A stretch of DNA of 64,000 nt from Catenaria anguillulae PL171 (lineage: Eukaryota > Blastocladiomycota > Blastocladiomycetes > Blastocladiales > Catenariaceae), in the NCBI GenBank assembly GCA_002102555.1, contig MCFL01000034.1, forward strand, positions 1 through 64,000. The letters run 5' to 3'. Shown in pieces: positions 1-12,107 of this stretch. The position numbers and the translations under genes were made by a program. How positions within the stretch are numbered: the first letter of the stretch is position 1; each line of letters opens with the position of its first letter. Under the pieces are notes generated by a model. That model had not been told where the DNA came from. It worked only from the letters and a program-made list of their open reading frames with translations, and did no database searches.

Positions 1-321
1 GCAGGTCTGGCAGTCTGTTGGCTGGCTCTGTGCATGTCTCGGGTCGGGCTGCTCACGTGCACGGCTCGGAGCGGCCTTGGGTCGTTGCCAACGGACGCGC
101 TACTCCGAGCTCGGGGATGCGATGCTGCTCACGTGATGTGTTGCCAAGCGCTTGGGCTTGTTTGCTGCCATGCCCATGCTCGATGTCGGATTTGGCATGA
201 TGATCTGCACTAGCTGGAAGATGATCACTCTGGCCATGCCAGATCACACATTCAAAATGAATTCGATGTCATCAATTGTCAATCATCAATCATCCAATTG
301 CACAAATCAATAGCAAAAGCA
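1..321. other. Window edge and upstream region of the nucleoporin gene
   Basis: No reading frame here looks like a conserved protein. The last part is AT-rich compared with the gene and probably holds the promoter and 5' leader of the nucleoporin gene that begins at 322. Nothing else is supported. Confidence 0.4.
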
Positions 322-1429
322 ATGGCACATCCGTCCTCCTCTGCATCTTCTCCGCCGCCGCCGCCGCCGCTGCCCTTCCGCTCCAGCGACATCCCGGACT
401 ACCAATGGGGCCAGGCATCCGCCAGTACAAACCACCAGCTGCGGTCCCAGTTCCTCTACTCGGGCACATACGATCAGTCGTATCCCTCCGCTTATCAATC
501 TTCATCGTCCATGGGTCCCAGCAGCGACCCTCAAAACCATGACGACCTCCCGCCCGTCCTCGCGCTTCGCGAAGCGTACGCGCTGCCGTCATCCTCTCTC
601 CATCCGTCACCTATCGCTCCGCAGGCACACGTTCCCTTCTCCCACCCTGTGGGCAACCTTATGCGGGATCCATCAGCTTCTTCCAGCAAGCCCACGCAAT
701 ACCCGCACCTCGGGCACCTTCCCTTGCCCAAGTCCGGTCCTCAGGCTCAACTGGGCGACGACCTGTCGGCAACCGTCCGCGTGTTTGCTCCACAACGCAT
801 TTTGCCCGATGTCGTTGCCGAACACTTGGCACGCTTTGGATCTGTCGTCTCAGGCCCGTCACCGGTCCCCGATCAGCCAAACACGTTTTCAGTTACATTT
901 GATTCACCAGCCGCAGCCCAGTCCGCGGTGGCCGGCGGATCATTTCTTGTCGGTGAGGCACGTCGCACCCATCCCATTTACGTCGTCACGTCGATTCACC
1001 ATCGTTCTAACCCCACCTTTGGTTCATCAGGTCCCCGTCGGCGTCATGAAACCCGCCTCACCCGCATCCAACCCCCAATCTCATGCCGGCATTGGCCTCG
1101 GCCCTGGCCATGGACTTTCGCCACTTTCCGCTCAGAACTCCAATCCTTCCAACTCGGATCCATTCGCTTTCCGGTCGACCGACCATGGTCCACGCCACCA
1201 ACACCCCAACGGGAGCGCATATTTGCGCAAGCCCCAGGTCGACAAAGTTCCCTCGTCAGCTTCGCTTTTCCGGACGGCTGATCAGTCCCGTGCCTCTGCC
1301 CAAGCCATTTCCGAGCTACAGGCCAAGGGACAAGGCCGCGCAAACACCCAAGTGACCAATGCCAAGCCGATTCAGGGTTGGTTTGGGTCTATTGTTCAGA
1401 GCCTGCTGCAATTCTTCGGCATGATTTAA
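322..1429 (+). CDS. Nucleoporin Nup53/Nup35-like (MPPN RRM domain)
   Basis: This looks like the Nup53/Nup35 subunit of the inner ring of the nuclear pore. The first ATG is at 322. A long N-terminal low-complexity region (Pro, Ser, a Pro6 run) precedes an RRM of the Nup35 type at about residues 145-215, starting ATVRVFAPQRILPDVV and containing FGSVVSG and FSVTF. The C-terminal end, GWFGSIVQSLLQFFGMI, is an amphipathic helix like the membrane-binding tail known for Nup53. One intron of about 80 bp lies near 949-1030. The strong donor GTGAGG at 953 leaves the wrong phase. A GT at 949 joined to the acceptor at 1030 keeps the frame and resumes as VPVGVMKP, the usual end of this RRM, so the exact donor is uncertain. 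The gene is convergent with the PP2A gene. Confidence 0.75.
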
Positions 1430-2063
1430 CTGCTAATCGGTTGGGTGTTGCATCTTTTGGACTCGAACCGGGCTGGTAAATGCAAGTTCCGATCTCATTT
1501 TATGTCAATCTACCCCACGTCATATCGACCCTTGATACAATTAGCCCAGCGTACTCGATTGATGTGGTTATCGGCTAATGCATGCGCATATAATGTACCA
1601 ACAAACATTCAAGGAATCCAAAAAACAGGAGAAGGGACAGGAACGGAAGAGAAACAAGGATCTTTCAACTGAAAGGAGATAAAAAACGAATGGCAGAACA
1701 GTAAACGTATTATGTGACAAATGGCGCTCCTCTGACCAAAACACATTCACAAAGTCGTGCGCATTAGAAGCAAGGTGATGGTGGTGGAGGAGGGAAAAAA
1801 AAATCGCGAACAACCGCGCAAATGTGGGGTCGGTTATGTGTTGAGACATGGTGCGCCAGTTAAACAAAACATGCTGGAAACCGCAGCAGAAAAGCAAAGG
1901 TTTCCAGTGAGGCGGAAAAGGCGAAACATCAATCAAAGAGCGGGTTCAAATGCCAAAGGAAGTGGCAGGCGGCGCGGCGAATGAGCATGGTGTGCCGGGG
2001 CGAGGAAACTGACTATCCTGCGTGATTGAAGTGGCAACAGAAGAATGAAGGCACGTCCGGACA
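1430..2063. other. Convergent intergenic region
   Basis: This lies between the 3' ends of the nucleoporin (+) and PP2A B56 (-) genes. The short frames here show no conserved composition. It probably contains both 3' UTRs. Confidence 0.5.
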
Positions 2064-4640
2064 TCAATCCGATCCTGGTGTTGGCATGTTGTTCAGTACG
2101 TCGTCCAACGACTTGTGCCTGCTCAGCTCGGACAAGATTTGCTCGTCCACTGGCAGCACCGACTTGCGCCTGAACCGTGGTGGTGTCGGTTTGGCGTCGT
2201 CGGCCGGGGCCTAAAAGTCGGAAAAAAAAAATACACGGCAAGGAAGGGGAAATGAGCCAAGTGTCAGATGCATGTATACAGAATGTGAACTAAATGCGGA
2301 TGCAGGTGGGCGCAGGCTGGAGGAGCGCAAGAGGCCGCGACCGGTTGGTGCAGTGGGAATGTGGGAAATGGGATCGATTGCGAGCCGCTCAAGGACAAAA
2401 GGCAAAGCGAGAACTTACCAATTCCTTGGTCAATGCATCGTCCATCTCGCGGTCTTCGAGGGCTTCCAAGTCGGATTGGAGAGGTGTGAAGGGGATCGCT
2501 AAAGAACCGACAGTTCAAAAACGAGATATGAATGTGAGCAAGGCAACCAAATTCGTGAGGAGGCCAGGCAGTCCATGACGAAACGTACGAGCAGCAGGTA
2601 CAATTGGAATCGTTTCCTTTGGCGTATTGGGGGAAGCACCGCTTGCCTGTGCACGGGCTCCAGCGAGTTGCTCGATTTTTGACCATGCTTCTTCACGATC
2701 CTTTTGCTTCTTGCGTTCGCTGTTGAATGTGCGCACCAATTGAGGGGTGAGTGACAACGGAAACAGAGAATTAGAGGAAGAGGTGTAGAACAATCGTCCT
2801 CACCTTGGCGCCAAGCGGGAGAATAAAAAAAAAGGGCGTACTTTTGACGTTGCTGCTTGTACTTGTTGGTGCACTCGTCAAACAACTTGGGACTAATCTC
2901 CATAAAGAGCTTGAGCGCATTGTAAACGAGCCCGTGAATCGTCCGATTCCAGTGCGACTTGGAATTGCGGTACAGCGACGCAAACATGATGGGCAAAATG
3001 ACCGACACGTTTTCGGAAATGAGGTTGACAATGTACTCATTGTTCCAGAGGTACAGAGCGCGCTCGGCGACTTGGAAATGTTGAGACGACACGCACTTGG
3101 CAATGTGCGTAAAGAGCGGCACCTGAATCTTTTGGAACTCGTGCGGGTCGACAATGTCCAAAATCTCCTCCACCTCGTTCAAGAACATGACCTCCTTTGG
3201 CGAGTTCATCTTGGGCCAGAACCGAAGCAGGCCCATGACGACTTCGGTTGTGAGTGTCGGATCCTTCTCCAAAAACTGCACAATGCAATATGCCAACTGC
3301 GGGTGGTAGAGGGCAAGCGACTTGGCCTTGTGCAGTGGGATCAAGACACGCGACAAAAACACCTTGTGCTCCTCCTTTAATGGCACCGCGAATCCGTTAA
3401 TGATGGAACCCAAAATCTCCAACAACTCTGCGATGCCGTTGTGCCGTTCGTTTTCGTAAATGAAATGAAAGAACACGTTGTTGATGGATCGCCGAATAAA
3501 TGCCCGCAAGTTGAGGAACTTGCCATAGATGCGGTGCAGCGTCGTTTTGAGAAAGTCGCGCTCCCGTGGATCCTCGGAATCGAAGAGGTCGAGCAGCTGC
3601 AGGACAAAATGCTGGTCAATGTACCGCTTGGCGAAAGTTGGGTTGAAGTCGGCCGACTCGATGAAGCGCAAAAAGAACTCGTAGACGATTTGCAAGTGTG
3701 GCCAGGCGGCTTCGAGGACGGGTTCGTCTTCCTCTGGGTCAAAGGCGTCTCCAAACGGATTGACTTGTGGGGGTATTGCGCGGAACAGGTTGGCCCCAAA
3801 CATGGAGAACACCTCGGGGTACACCTCCTCTGTGATCACGCCTCGGTTGCTTGTGATGTAGTCGACGAGTTCCGTGAGGGTTTGGCGCTTGACTTCTTTG
3901 CCTTTGAGGTCGCTGGTCGCGTCGCTGAAGTCGAAGACGGTGTGGCATTGTTGAAGTTTGCGGATGAACAGGGTTTGGCGTTCGACGGGCGAGACGTCTG
4001 TGTCCGTGGCAATCATAATTGGAAACAGGTTTCAGTGAAACAGTCGGTGAGCGGAGGTCAAACTTACCACTTGGTTGTCGCAACAAGGGCAAGGCGAGCG
4101 TCTGCACGTACCGCGGAATCCAGGCAGTTTTTCAAATTCGACGTGCTCAGACGAATGGAAGCGAGACGAGCGTTGGCGCTTTGGCAGCTTGGTTACCAGC
4201 AAGCCGTCTTTAGGTGCCTGCTGAGACTTGAAGCGGTTGATTGGCGCAAAACGCGATGGGTCCTTGTTGGCATTAGGTTGAGGGACGTCCATGGTATTGC
4301 CAGTGCCGTTGATGGTCGGTGCTACGAGAGAGACGGTTTTCAACGGTTCTGACTTGGGTCCAGCGCCAATTGTAGAATCTGTAACCCTTTTCGAAGTTTC
4401 CGAATCCACGGAACTGGTCTTGTCTTTGACGCCAATAGATTTGGCGGATGCAGTCGAGGCCGGCGCAGCGACCTTGTGTGGTACGCCCGGGGCAGTCGAG
4501 TAGGTGTGTTGCTGATGCGAATCAACGGCAGGCGATTGCTGGTACTTGGAGTTCCCTGAGCTGGCGGGGGACGAAGAAGTGTTTGAATCAGAGGAGGATG
4601 CACTTTTGCTTCTAGACAGCTGGGGTGGGGATGGATCCAC
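2064..4640 (-). CDS. PP2A regulatory subunit B56 (B' family)
   Basis: This is a B56/Rts1-type regulatory subunit of protein phosphatase 2A, which selects substrates for the phosphatase core. The exons are 4640-4112, 3997-2842, 2719-2589, 2498-2419 and 2210-2064. They join in phase to give 680 residues with no break. The N-terminal 160 residues are Ser/Thr/Pro-rich. The family signature begins at about residue 165 ([16 protein letters not shown]) and runs through [46 protein letters not shown] and LFRAIPP. The HEAT-like region continues to DREEAW. The C-terminal tail is basic and Ser-rich, including RRKSVLP. Splice sites are canonical: donors GTACGT, GTACGC, GTACGT and GTAAGT, with YAG acceptors. 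The start at 4640 is the only upstream ATG in frame. A short tandem repeat lies just upstream. Confidence 0.95.
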
Positions 4641-4687
4641 GCGAGGTAGGAAGCGTCAATAAGTTCAACCATTTCAGGAACGTTGAT

Positions 4688-4720
4688 TCAGCGTTAAGCG
4701 TTCAGCGTTCAGCGTTCAGG
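4688..4720. repeat. Short tandem repeat upstream of the B56 start
   Basis: The octamer AGCGTTCA and a close variant occur four times in a row about 50-80 bp upstream of the B56 ATG. It could be a regulatory repeat or slippage in the leader. Nothing more can be said from the sequence. Confidence 0.6.
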
Positions 4721-4790
4721 GATTGGGTGTGGGTGGGTGTGGTGGTGGGACTGGACGAGGCAGCACGTACCACGCGATTCTTCAGCCCTT

Positions 4791-5387
4791 TCATGCTGCA
4801 AGAATCACGAACAGAAGCGCGAGTTGATGGCGGTAGGATGACCGGATGCGATCCTTCCCAATCAATCCGCGGTGGTCCGTGTTGGAAAAGAGGCACACGA
4901 TGTGGTAGACGGAAGGGGCAAGTGCCAGTAGCAGTTGGACCAAGGGCTCGGGAAGCTGGCGGAATTGGCTACGCAGGCACGACAGAAACATGCAGAATCC
5001 TTTGGAAGAATGCAACACCCTCAGCAAGTGCCGGGCGTTGTTGCGCTGGTGGGCAAGATTGGAAGCAGGCCTTCGGGGTTGAAAGGTCGCGCCTCGCAGG
5101 GCCGAGGTCAAGTTGGCGTCGCTGGTAGTGTTGGAAGAGCGAAACCGGGCGATGCGGACGCAGATGTCAGGGAAAGATCTGGAATTGGTGTCCAGGAGAG
5201 TATTCCATAGAGTGGCAGGCAGTCGGAGCCTCTGATTGATTGCTGCAAATTGGTTGGCGAGAGCTGCGTATGCCTTGCTCAAATGTTTATTTACTTGCGC
5301 TTTCGCTTTCGATTTGGTTTCGCGCAACCTAAACAGCAGACACAAGATCGCTTGTGCCCAGCCCAACATCACGATCTTTTTCTGCAT
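4791..5387 (-). CDS. Uncharacterised membrane protein, possibly PEX11-like
   Basis: A single frame of about 198 residues runs from an ATG at 5387 to a stop at 4791. Hydrophobic helices occur near the N-terminus (MLGWAQAILCLLFRL) and in the second half (LVQLLLALAPSVYHIVCLF and RHQLALLFVILAA). The order of the C-terminal part, YH then a hydrophobic stretch, then GLIGK and a basic turn, then a final helix, resembles the end of PEX11 peroxisome-proliferation proteins. The N-terminal half does not match convincingly. An acceptor-like TTTAG at about residue 18 and other GT/AG pairs could hide introns, so the model may be incomplete. The gene lies head-to-tail upstream of the B56 gene. The family call is a guess. 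Confidence 0.35.
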   Translation of the reverse strand: MQKKIVMLGWAQAILCLLFRLRETKSKAKAQVNKHLSKAYAALANQFAAINQRLRLPATLWNTLLDTNSRSFPDICVRIARFRSSNTTSDANLTSALRGATFQPRRPASNLAHQRNNARHLLRVLHSSKGFCMFLSCLRSQFRQLPEPLVQLLLALAPSVYHIVCLFSNTDHRGLIGKDRIRSSYRHQLALLFVILAA

Positions 5388-5695
5388 CAACCCAGGAACA
5401 AGACCAGGCAACCAAAGTCCTGACTTGTTGGCATGGCTTTTGTCTCATTTGCGAGCATCGACTTGGCTGGATCTGCCAATCCTTGACCCTTGGAAATTCC
5501 CAATTCAAGGAAGATATTCATTCATGGGTCGTGATACCCATCAACATTCATGGGCCTGGGAGCAACATCGCGATGCCCACGTCATTTGTAGATGATCAAT
5601 TCATCTCATGATTGTGGGCTACATGTGTGTGCATAATACCAGATACTGTACGAGGGTCGTTGGGAACAAGAAACAAAAACCACACCGAGTGCACT

Positions 5696-6863
5696 TCAAA
5701 CAATCGGGGCACTGTCGCCCAGCTTGGATCCGCTGAATGAGAGAGCTTCTTCCTCTGGCAAACCCTCAGTTTCGCTCGGGAGCAACGGCTTGGACACTTC
5801 AGCAAGGAAGTGCTTCATCAACACATCCTTGGCCGCCTGTGCAGAACCATTGCATAATTCAAGTGGTCAGGAACCGAAGAGACAGTCGACATTCTGGACG
5901 GTTTGCCGCCGAGACATGAACAGGCAGAATCAAGGTGAAGGTAACGTACGCGGTGCTCAGCCATCTTGATGGAGCTGCCAGCGCCCTCGCCCAACTTGCG
6001 CGTGCCGGAAAAGACACCCACTACAAACACGGGAGCAGCCGAGTGACGACCCGTCTCGTGAAGCATGCGAGAAACGGGGCGCTCCTTGCCTTGGCGCTTG
6101 AGAAGGGCTGAGAGGAGCCGCTTGGGTTCCTTGAGATCGAGCAAAGCGGCCATGTCCAGGTCTTTGGACAAGAGGGAGGCATGAATAAACTTGCGGGCAG
6201 CAACAGCACCCTTGTCGTGATAGATGGCGCCAATGAGGGCTTTGGTCACCTTGGCAACCACATATGACTCGTTGGACTTTTTGGCATCCTATGCAACGAC
6301 GAGCGGGCAGACCCGGAAAACGAATGAGCATCGAAAGGATTCCGCGGCAGGTACATGAAAAGCACCCCTACAATGGCTTTCCAGCGCATCACATCCTGGA
6401 CACCGAGGCTCTTGCCGAGCAAAGACAAGGACGCATTTGATGTGTAGGCAGTGACGGCGTCACGCAAAGTGTCGGCGGGGATGTTGGGGTACTTTGAATG
6501 GACAAACTCAGTGACGTAGAGGCCAAGGGCTTGCTGGCCCAGAAATTCGAGGCGCTCGTTGGTGGGAACCTTGCCATGCTCGAAGGTCTTGTGGGTAAGG
6601 GCCTGGAGCAAGGTATCGGGCGAAGAAAAGGCAAGGCCAGAGCGGGCGACAAAGGCGTTTTGTGCCGCAGAGAGCTTTGCGGGGGTGGAGGGCGATTGGG
6701 ACTCGGTCGACAGGCAGCGAGCGGCAATGGCTACGGCAGGCGAGAATGTGGCCGGAGCTGTGCGGATCATGCGGGCAACCGAGGCAGTCATGGACATGGA
6801 GCGGCCAAAGGATGACATGATGGCGGTATTGGTGGAGAGAGTGAGTGTCGGTATGATGTTCAT
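5696..6863 (-). CDS. Mitochondrial large-subunit ribosomal protein mL44 (MRPL44/yeast Mrpl3 type)
   Basis: This is an RNase III-fold protein of the mitochondrial large ribosomal subunit. The exons 6863-6372, 6288-5950 and 5836-5696 join in phase to 323 residues. The first 50 residues are Arg/Ser/Ala-rich with almost no acid, as expected for a mitochondrial targeting sequence. The RNase III-like domain includes LLQALTHKTFEHG and NERLEFLGQQALGLYV. The active enzyme has FLGDAVL here, so a catalytic Asp is replaced by Gln, in line with a structural role. A double-stranded-RNA-binding-like tail follows (HETGRHSAAPVFVVGVFSG, then GSSIKMAEHRAAKDVL). The start could also be the second Met, at residue 16. 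It is divergent from the GPI2 gene, only about 290 bp apart. Confidence 0.85.
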
Positions 6864-7149
6864 GGAATGCTCGCTTGGCTTGGGCTTGGATTGGATTGGG
6901 AGTGCGAGACGAGTGTGGCAACGTTCAAGTGAAGATGGACCAACAGGTTCTATGGAAGAGGACTTCAGAGTTGAGTTGGGCAGATCGGCGACCCTCGTCT
7001 ACCGGTACTCGCATCTCCCTTCTCACTGCACGTGGAATTCCATTCGGACCCGCAAGCTGCCCACACGCCGTAATGCTTGCTGCCATGCTGAGCCCACCGA
7101 GCATCACTAAACTCTGTTTCCTTGTCAAGTATAGTCAGCATTCATATTC
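6864..7149. promoter_or_regulatory. Shared promoter region of mL44 and GPI2
   Basis: These 286 bp separate two divergent start codons, so both promoters and 5' leaders must lie here or overlap the genes. I see no specific motif that can be named. Confidence 0.5.
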
Positions 7150-8400
7150 ATGATGAGTCGCGGCCAGCAACCACCGTGGAGAAAAGTGCTCTTTCTGCGG
7201 CAGCCGTATCCGGACAACTACGTCCCACCCTCGTTCCTCCACCTGCTGCGAACAAATGGTACCCCCGCATCGCATTCGTGGTGCGAGCAATGAGATAGTA
7301 TTGGACTGACGCTCTCCAACCATCTTCGCTCCCACGCAGTGGGCGTGCACGTTCCGCCATTTACCAGTCTTGTGTTGCTGTCGCTTCGCGTCACACTTCA
7401 ATTTGCAATTATCACCTGCTTCACCGGCGTCTTCTCTGCGTTATTCACTGGACTAGTGGCTCAGCACCATGTGCTTGCCATTTGCCTCATCCTTGCGCTG
7501 TTGATGCTCCCACCATTCGTATCCCTCAACTTTGCTGAAGGGCCTGCACGTAAGTGTCGTGTCTCGCAGTCGCTCCGAGATTGCGTTTCTGCGCTCACAC
7601 CCAGTCCATGATCCGGGATGGTATTGAAACCCACAGAGATTCGAGCCGCGGCCAAAAGCTTTGTTCTCTTTGTTACCACTTTGCTGGCTCTGTCCCCGAT
7701 CCTCAGTACTCTGACCATCGACGTGAGTAGTGATTCCATTTGGTCATTATCAGCAGTCTGCCTTGCTTGCAACCTATTGCTGAATGATTACCGAGTCTAC
7801 CGCTCCGTTTCGCTCAAGTACGCCACTCGCATTCACCGGTTTGCCAAGAAGACCACCGACCAATCGTATGCATTGCACAGATTTCCTGCCTCAATCGCGA
7901 CCAATATGGCCGTCTTCGCGTCGGTCCTCTTGGCTTCGCGCCTGAAAACGACCGAGTCTGTGTTCTCGCTCATGACGCTTTCTGCGGAAATGTTTGTGCT
8001 GCTCCCGCTTTTACATCGCAACTATGGGGTATGCGCCGCACTCATTTCGTCCTTGTCTTGATGATGAACTTACACACGTCCCTGGGAATACACATTTTGC
8101 CAGACTTCGCCGATTGTCACTATAATGTTTGCGCTGTCCTTGCTCATTGCTTCGGTTGTCTTGTGGTGGTTTGTTTCTTCGAGCATGGTCACCGGAATCG
8201 TCTGCGTAAGCGCATCCGTGACATTTCTATGCCCGCTTTGGCTTCAACGTCTGTACCGCTTGAAAAAGTACGCACCCTTTTTGCTCGTCGTTGTCTTGTC
8301 TAGGTTTCTCATCTTATCCTTCCATGATGTCGCCAGCACCGTGCATGGGCCGTGGGATCAGGCCGTCATTATGAAAACTGAGATTAGCAGATTCAGATGA
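7150..8400 (+). CDS. GPI2: GPI-GlcNAc transferase subunit GPI2 / PIG-C
   Basis: This is a multi-spanning ER membrane subunit of the enzyme that adds GlcNAc to phosphatidylinositol, the first step of GPI-anchor synthesis. The exons 7150-7258, 7340-7549, 7637-8028, 8104-8267 and 8337-8400 give 312 residues in one frame. The signatures are clear: WRKVLFLRQPYPDNYVPPSF near the N-terminus, then LSPILSTLTIDVSSDSIW, then ATNMAVFASVLLASRL, then CPLWLQRL, and HGPWDQAVI at the end. Alternating hydrophobic segments fit 6-8 membrane helices. Two in-frame ATGs stand side by side at 7150 and 7153. The third and fifth exons are placed by frame and by the conserved DSIW and HGPWD motifs. No base change is needed to read it. 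Confidence 0.93.
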
Positions 8401-8711
8401 TATTGGTGCCTATGTTTTGTATTTATAACACAATTTCTGCACTGTCGCCTACTAGAAGATGGGCAATCGACTGAATCATGACTGCAGTACTAAATACCCA
8501 AGGTTGATGTTCGTTGTTAAAAGTCAACGATTAGTGGCGAATGGCACTGGCAGACTATGAATGCAAAGCCCCCAGTCTTACCTATCCAACTATTAGCATT
8601 CGACCCGGATACCGGATAACCTTGCCCCGCCCCTCAGCGTCGTGCTCAGTTTTGTCCCTCGACATAGTCAGTTTTCCAGCAAGAGTTCATCAACCAGCGG
8701 CCATCTCCAGT
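8401..8711. other. Intergenic region between GPI2 and the coiled-coil gene
   Basis: About 310 bp, AT-rich in the first half. It must contain the GPI2 3' UTR and the promoter of the gene starting at 8712. No further feature is seen. Confidence 0.4.
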
Positions 8712-11700
8712 ATGTCATCCCAAGGCACCGTCAGCGACGAGGAGGAGACTCGGGATATTGTTGCCGACAACCTTGGCGCTATCAAGAAGCAAATATTTGA
8801 TACAAGTCGATTTGCGTCCATGTGGCACGAAGCCCAAAATGGTTTGTGGATTCCCAGTCCAGGCCACGCTATAGACATTTTCTGTCCCCACTCGCTCACA
8901 CCAGAGTTTCTGCTTGTCGCCTTCTTGTAGAAATGGAAAGTCTGCGAGCGGAAGTTGATGGCCTTCGAGAGCAACTTGCGGCTCCCCGCGAGTGCGGCGA
9001 CTGTGTGACCCTGCAAACTGAAATCAAAACGCTAAAGGCGGATCTCGTCAAGGCCAAGAAGGAATCGTCAACCGCCAAAGTGGTGCGCACATGTTTTCAT
9101 TTCGCAAGTTGCCGTTCCGGGACGAGCCCTGTTGATTGAAACCGTATTCGTCCACAGAGAGAGGCAACCAAAAAGGCCAAAGCAGCAGCGGAAGAAGCGG
9201 TTTCTCGTTTAACGGAAGACCTCAAGTCCTCTCAAGCAAACTTGCAGCAGCGGTATGCCGCCTTTCCGCTTTCCAGTCACAAAATTCTGGGACTAACCGT
9301 TTCTCATCGTTCCAAGGGAACTCGACCTCACCGAAGAGCGCGCTCGGGCCGCCGATTTGCATTCAGAACTTGAAAAGCTGAAATCCGCTCTCGCCGCTCG
9401 GCCTGCCACGCCGCCGCCACCTCCCGCTGTTGACGACACGCAACTTCGACGACTTCGCAAAGAAAACGATTCCCTCCAGCGCCAACTCAAAGATGTCCGG
9501 GACTCGAATCGGTGTATCCAAAATGACTTGCAAGAATCGGCAGCAGAACTCGAGTTGACCAAAGCCAAATTGGTTTCACTCCGCACCGAGTGCAAGGACC
9601 TCAAAACGCGGCTGGTTGCAGCAACTTCCGCCTCGAGCCAGGTCGCCGACGCTCAGTCTGCAACTGCGGATTCGCTCCTCGCCCAGGAATTTGAACAGAT
9701 CAAAGATAGCAAGAAGTTATTGGAATTTGAGCTCAAGGGCGCACGTTCACAACTTGCTGCTCGAGCCGACGAGATTTCAAGTAAAGACGCCAGAATCAGC
9801 GATCTCGAAGCTCGACTTGCGGATTCCCAGGCCAGGATGCAGGTGGTGGAAGCGGAGAATAATGCGCTCACGAGGGACCGCCTGGGCAGTCGGGCTCAGG
9901 CTCAGCGCGAAGCGGTGCAGTGGAAGAAAACGGCAGAAAGTACGCAAGAGAAGCTCGATGAGGTGACCGCTTTGCTCAAAGCGAGGGTTAGCAAGTCCGC
10001 CGAATTCAAGCGCGTCAAACAGGAACTCGAACAAGCCCACTCTACCATCGAATCGTTGAGGGAACAGCTCGAGGCGGCAGAGGAGCAGTCGTTGGCCGGC
10101 AAAGCCGATTCTGGATCAGTTTCGGCGCAAACTGACGAAAGTACGGTCAAGGCGTTGACGGCCAAGGTGGAGGAGTTGACACAAAAGGTCAAGGAAAGGG
10201 AGCAGCAAATCGTATGTTGCATCGTTCTTTCCATCTTCATAGTTGCACGTTGCTCACTCTGTTTCCATTTTCTCTTTAGTCCATGTTCATGTCCTTCCTG
10301 GACACCGCCAACAAAGAAAAGGAGGAGCTTCGTGCCAAGCAAAAGAAGCTCAAACAGGAGCTGAGCCTTTCACAGCCTGGTTCGACAGCGGCGAGCAGCC
10401 GCGCCATTTCGCCCATGTCGTCGCCGATCGTTGCACCCATGGCACTGCCCCCACCGCCCACATTCCCTCATTCTACAGTCGCCGAATCTCCGCCCCCTCA
10501 ATCCGTATCGCTTGATGACACACCAACATTGCGCTCCCGCAAGCGCAAGATAGTCGACACGTCGGATTCAGAGGCCGATGCGAGTGTTGCCATCAACCAA
10601 GCACAAGCGGCAGCATCACAACCAGCGCCCGCGTCTTCCCAAGCGCCGTTGACGAAACGCAAGCGAGCCGCAACAACAACTTCGAGCCCAATTCCCTCAC
10701 CGACTTCTTCAGCTCCACCGGAAGCCGAAGCGGATGATGATCGGCCAACGACGCGCAGTGCGGCCAGGAAACGGGCAACAGCGGCAGCCTCCTCAAAGGG
10801 GCTCTCGACGCCCGAACCGACAATTCTTGCGACACAGGCCAGTAAGCAATCGTCGGCTACTGCCTCTATTGTTTCGGCCGCGGATGGAGTCAAACGCCGT
10901 CCCGGTGCGACCACTACCTCAAACATGGAAGTGCTGGTCGAGCTTGGACCCATTCCAAAGCGGGCACGTGTGACGCCGCCTGCAATCGATACGCCAGCAC
11001 CTCTGCCGCCGCCTTCCCCACCTGTCATTCGATCGGTTTCGGACCTTGTTCGTGTTTCTTCGACTCAGCTCGGCCCGGTGCTCGCCAATCTAGACCAGCA
11101 TGTTCCATTGGTGCAAGCGAGTATTGACGGCTTCTTGAACGCCGTCAACTCATGGCTGCTGTCGTTTGGGTCCACAACTGAAACGTCTTGGTCAATCCAA
11201 CGCTCTGCAAACATGCTTCGAATTCCCATCCCAGGTGGCGCCCCGCTTTGCATCAACCTCGGCTATCCCGAGCAAGAGCTTTCACTCGCTGTCCTTGTCA
11301 CTGCCTTGGCGCCCCGGATTGAAGGACTGGTCAAGTCGCTTGTTTCTCGAATCCGTCGTTCAGTTTGTTTTTACCGCATCGCCCTTGTTTGCCCTTCAGT
11401 GCCAACGATCGCCTTGCGTGCGCATTACCTTGACTCCTTGATTGCCGGCGCCAACGATTTCAAGGATGTTTTCAACAACACGCTCATCTTCCGACCCGCC
11501 GTCCTTCCAACAACAACAGCTTCCGACGCTTTATCACAATGTGTGTTGGAAGCGACTGTGTGCGCCGTGAAGCAAAAAGAAATCGTCAATCTTCTCCCGA
11601 ATCATGTTCGCGAGTGGTTCACAAACGCGGCCATGACCGACCGCGGCAACATCCTTGAGTCTTTGCTCAATCCGTCGTCACCCGTGTTCAAAGCCATGGA

Positions 11701-12107
11701 CACGTTTACTTTATTCAAGTGTTTGCAACTGTTCACGTTGATTGCCGATACGCCTCGAGACTCGCAAGCGCTCGTCTCGCGACTGCTTTTTGCAGCAGGG
11801 CAACTGTCGGCTCCGAACATGGTGCTTCTCGTCCTGCGTGGTGTTGGTATGTTATAGGACACTTTTCCACGATCCTTTGAGCTGGGCTAGATCACAAATA
11901 CTGACAGCTTCTACACTTTGACCAACAGATTTTGCGCTTCACCGCTCTCAAAAGAAACCATGGACACCAACGACCCCGACATTTCGTCCTCCAGCAATTC
12001 GCAACATCAACTCCCGCAGCTATACCCATGATATCTTGGCGAGCATTTTGACGCACGTCAAGAATCCCCAAGATCAGCGCCGTGTTGCCACTTCCCTTAG
12101 TCACTAG
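8712..12107 (+). CDS. Large coiled-coil protein with C-terminal helical domain, function unknown
   Basis: Six exons (8712-8841, 8931-9082, 9158-9252, 9317-10211, 10280-11846, 11929-12107) join exactly in phase to 1005 residues. Residues about 45-445 are rich in Glu, Lys, Gln and Leu with heptad spacing, so a long coiled coil is likely (for example RRLRKENDSLQRQLKDV). The next 200 residues are Pro/Ser/Ala-rich with basic clusters such as RSRKRKI and TKRKRA that could act as nuclear localisation signals. The last 370 residues form a non-repetitive hydrophobic-helical domain, including IDGFLNAVNSWLLSFG, and end with SYTHDILASILTHVKN. I do not recognise the family. The layout (coiled coil, disordered basic middle, folded C-terminus) suggests a nuclear scaffold, but this is inference. 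Confidence 0.8.

Noticed and set aside
1440-1500. tRNA-like B-box (GGTTCGAGTCC) on the - strand near 1456-1466
   Set aside because: The flanks cannot form the 5-bp T stem, and no A-box or acceptor stem is found at the right distance.
2805-4352. Long + strand frames opposite the PP2A B56 gene
   Set aside because: They mirror the conserved B56 exon on the other strand and have no independent motif.
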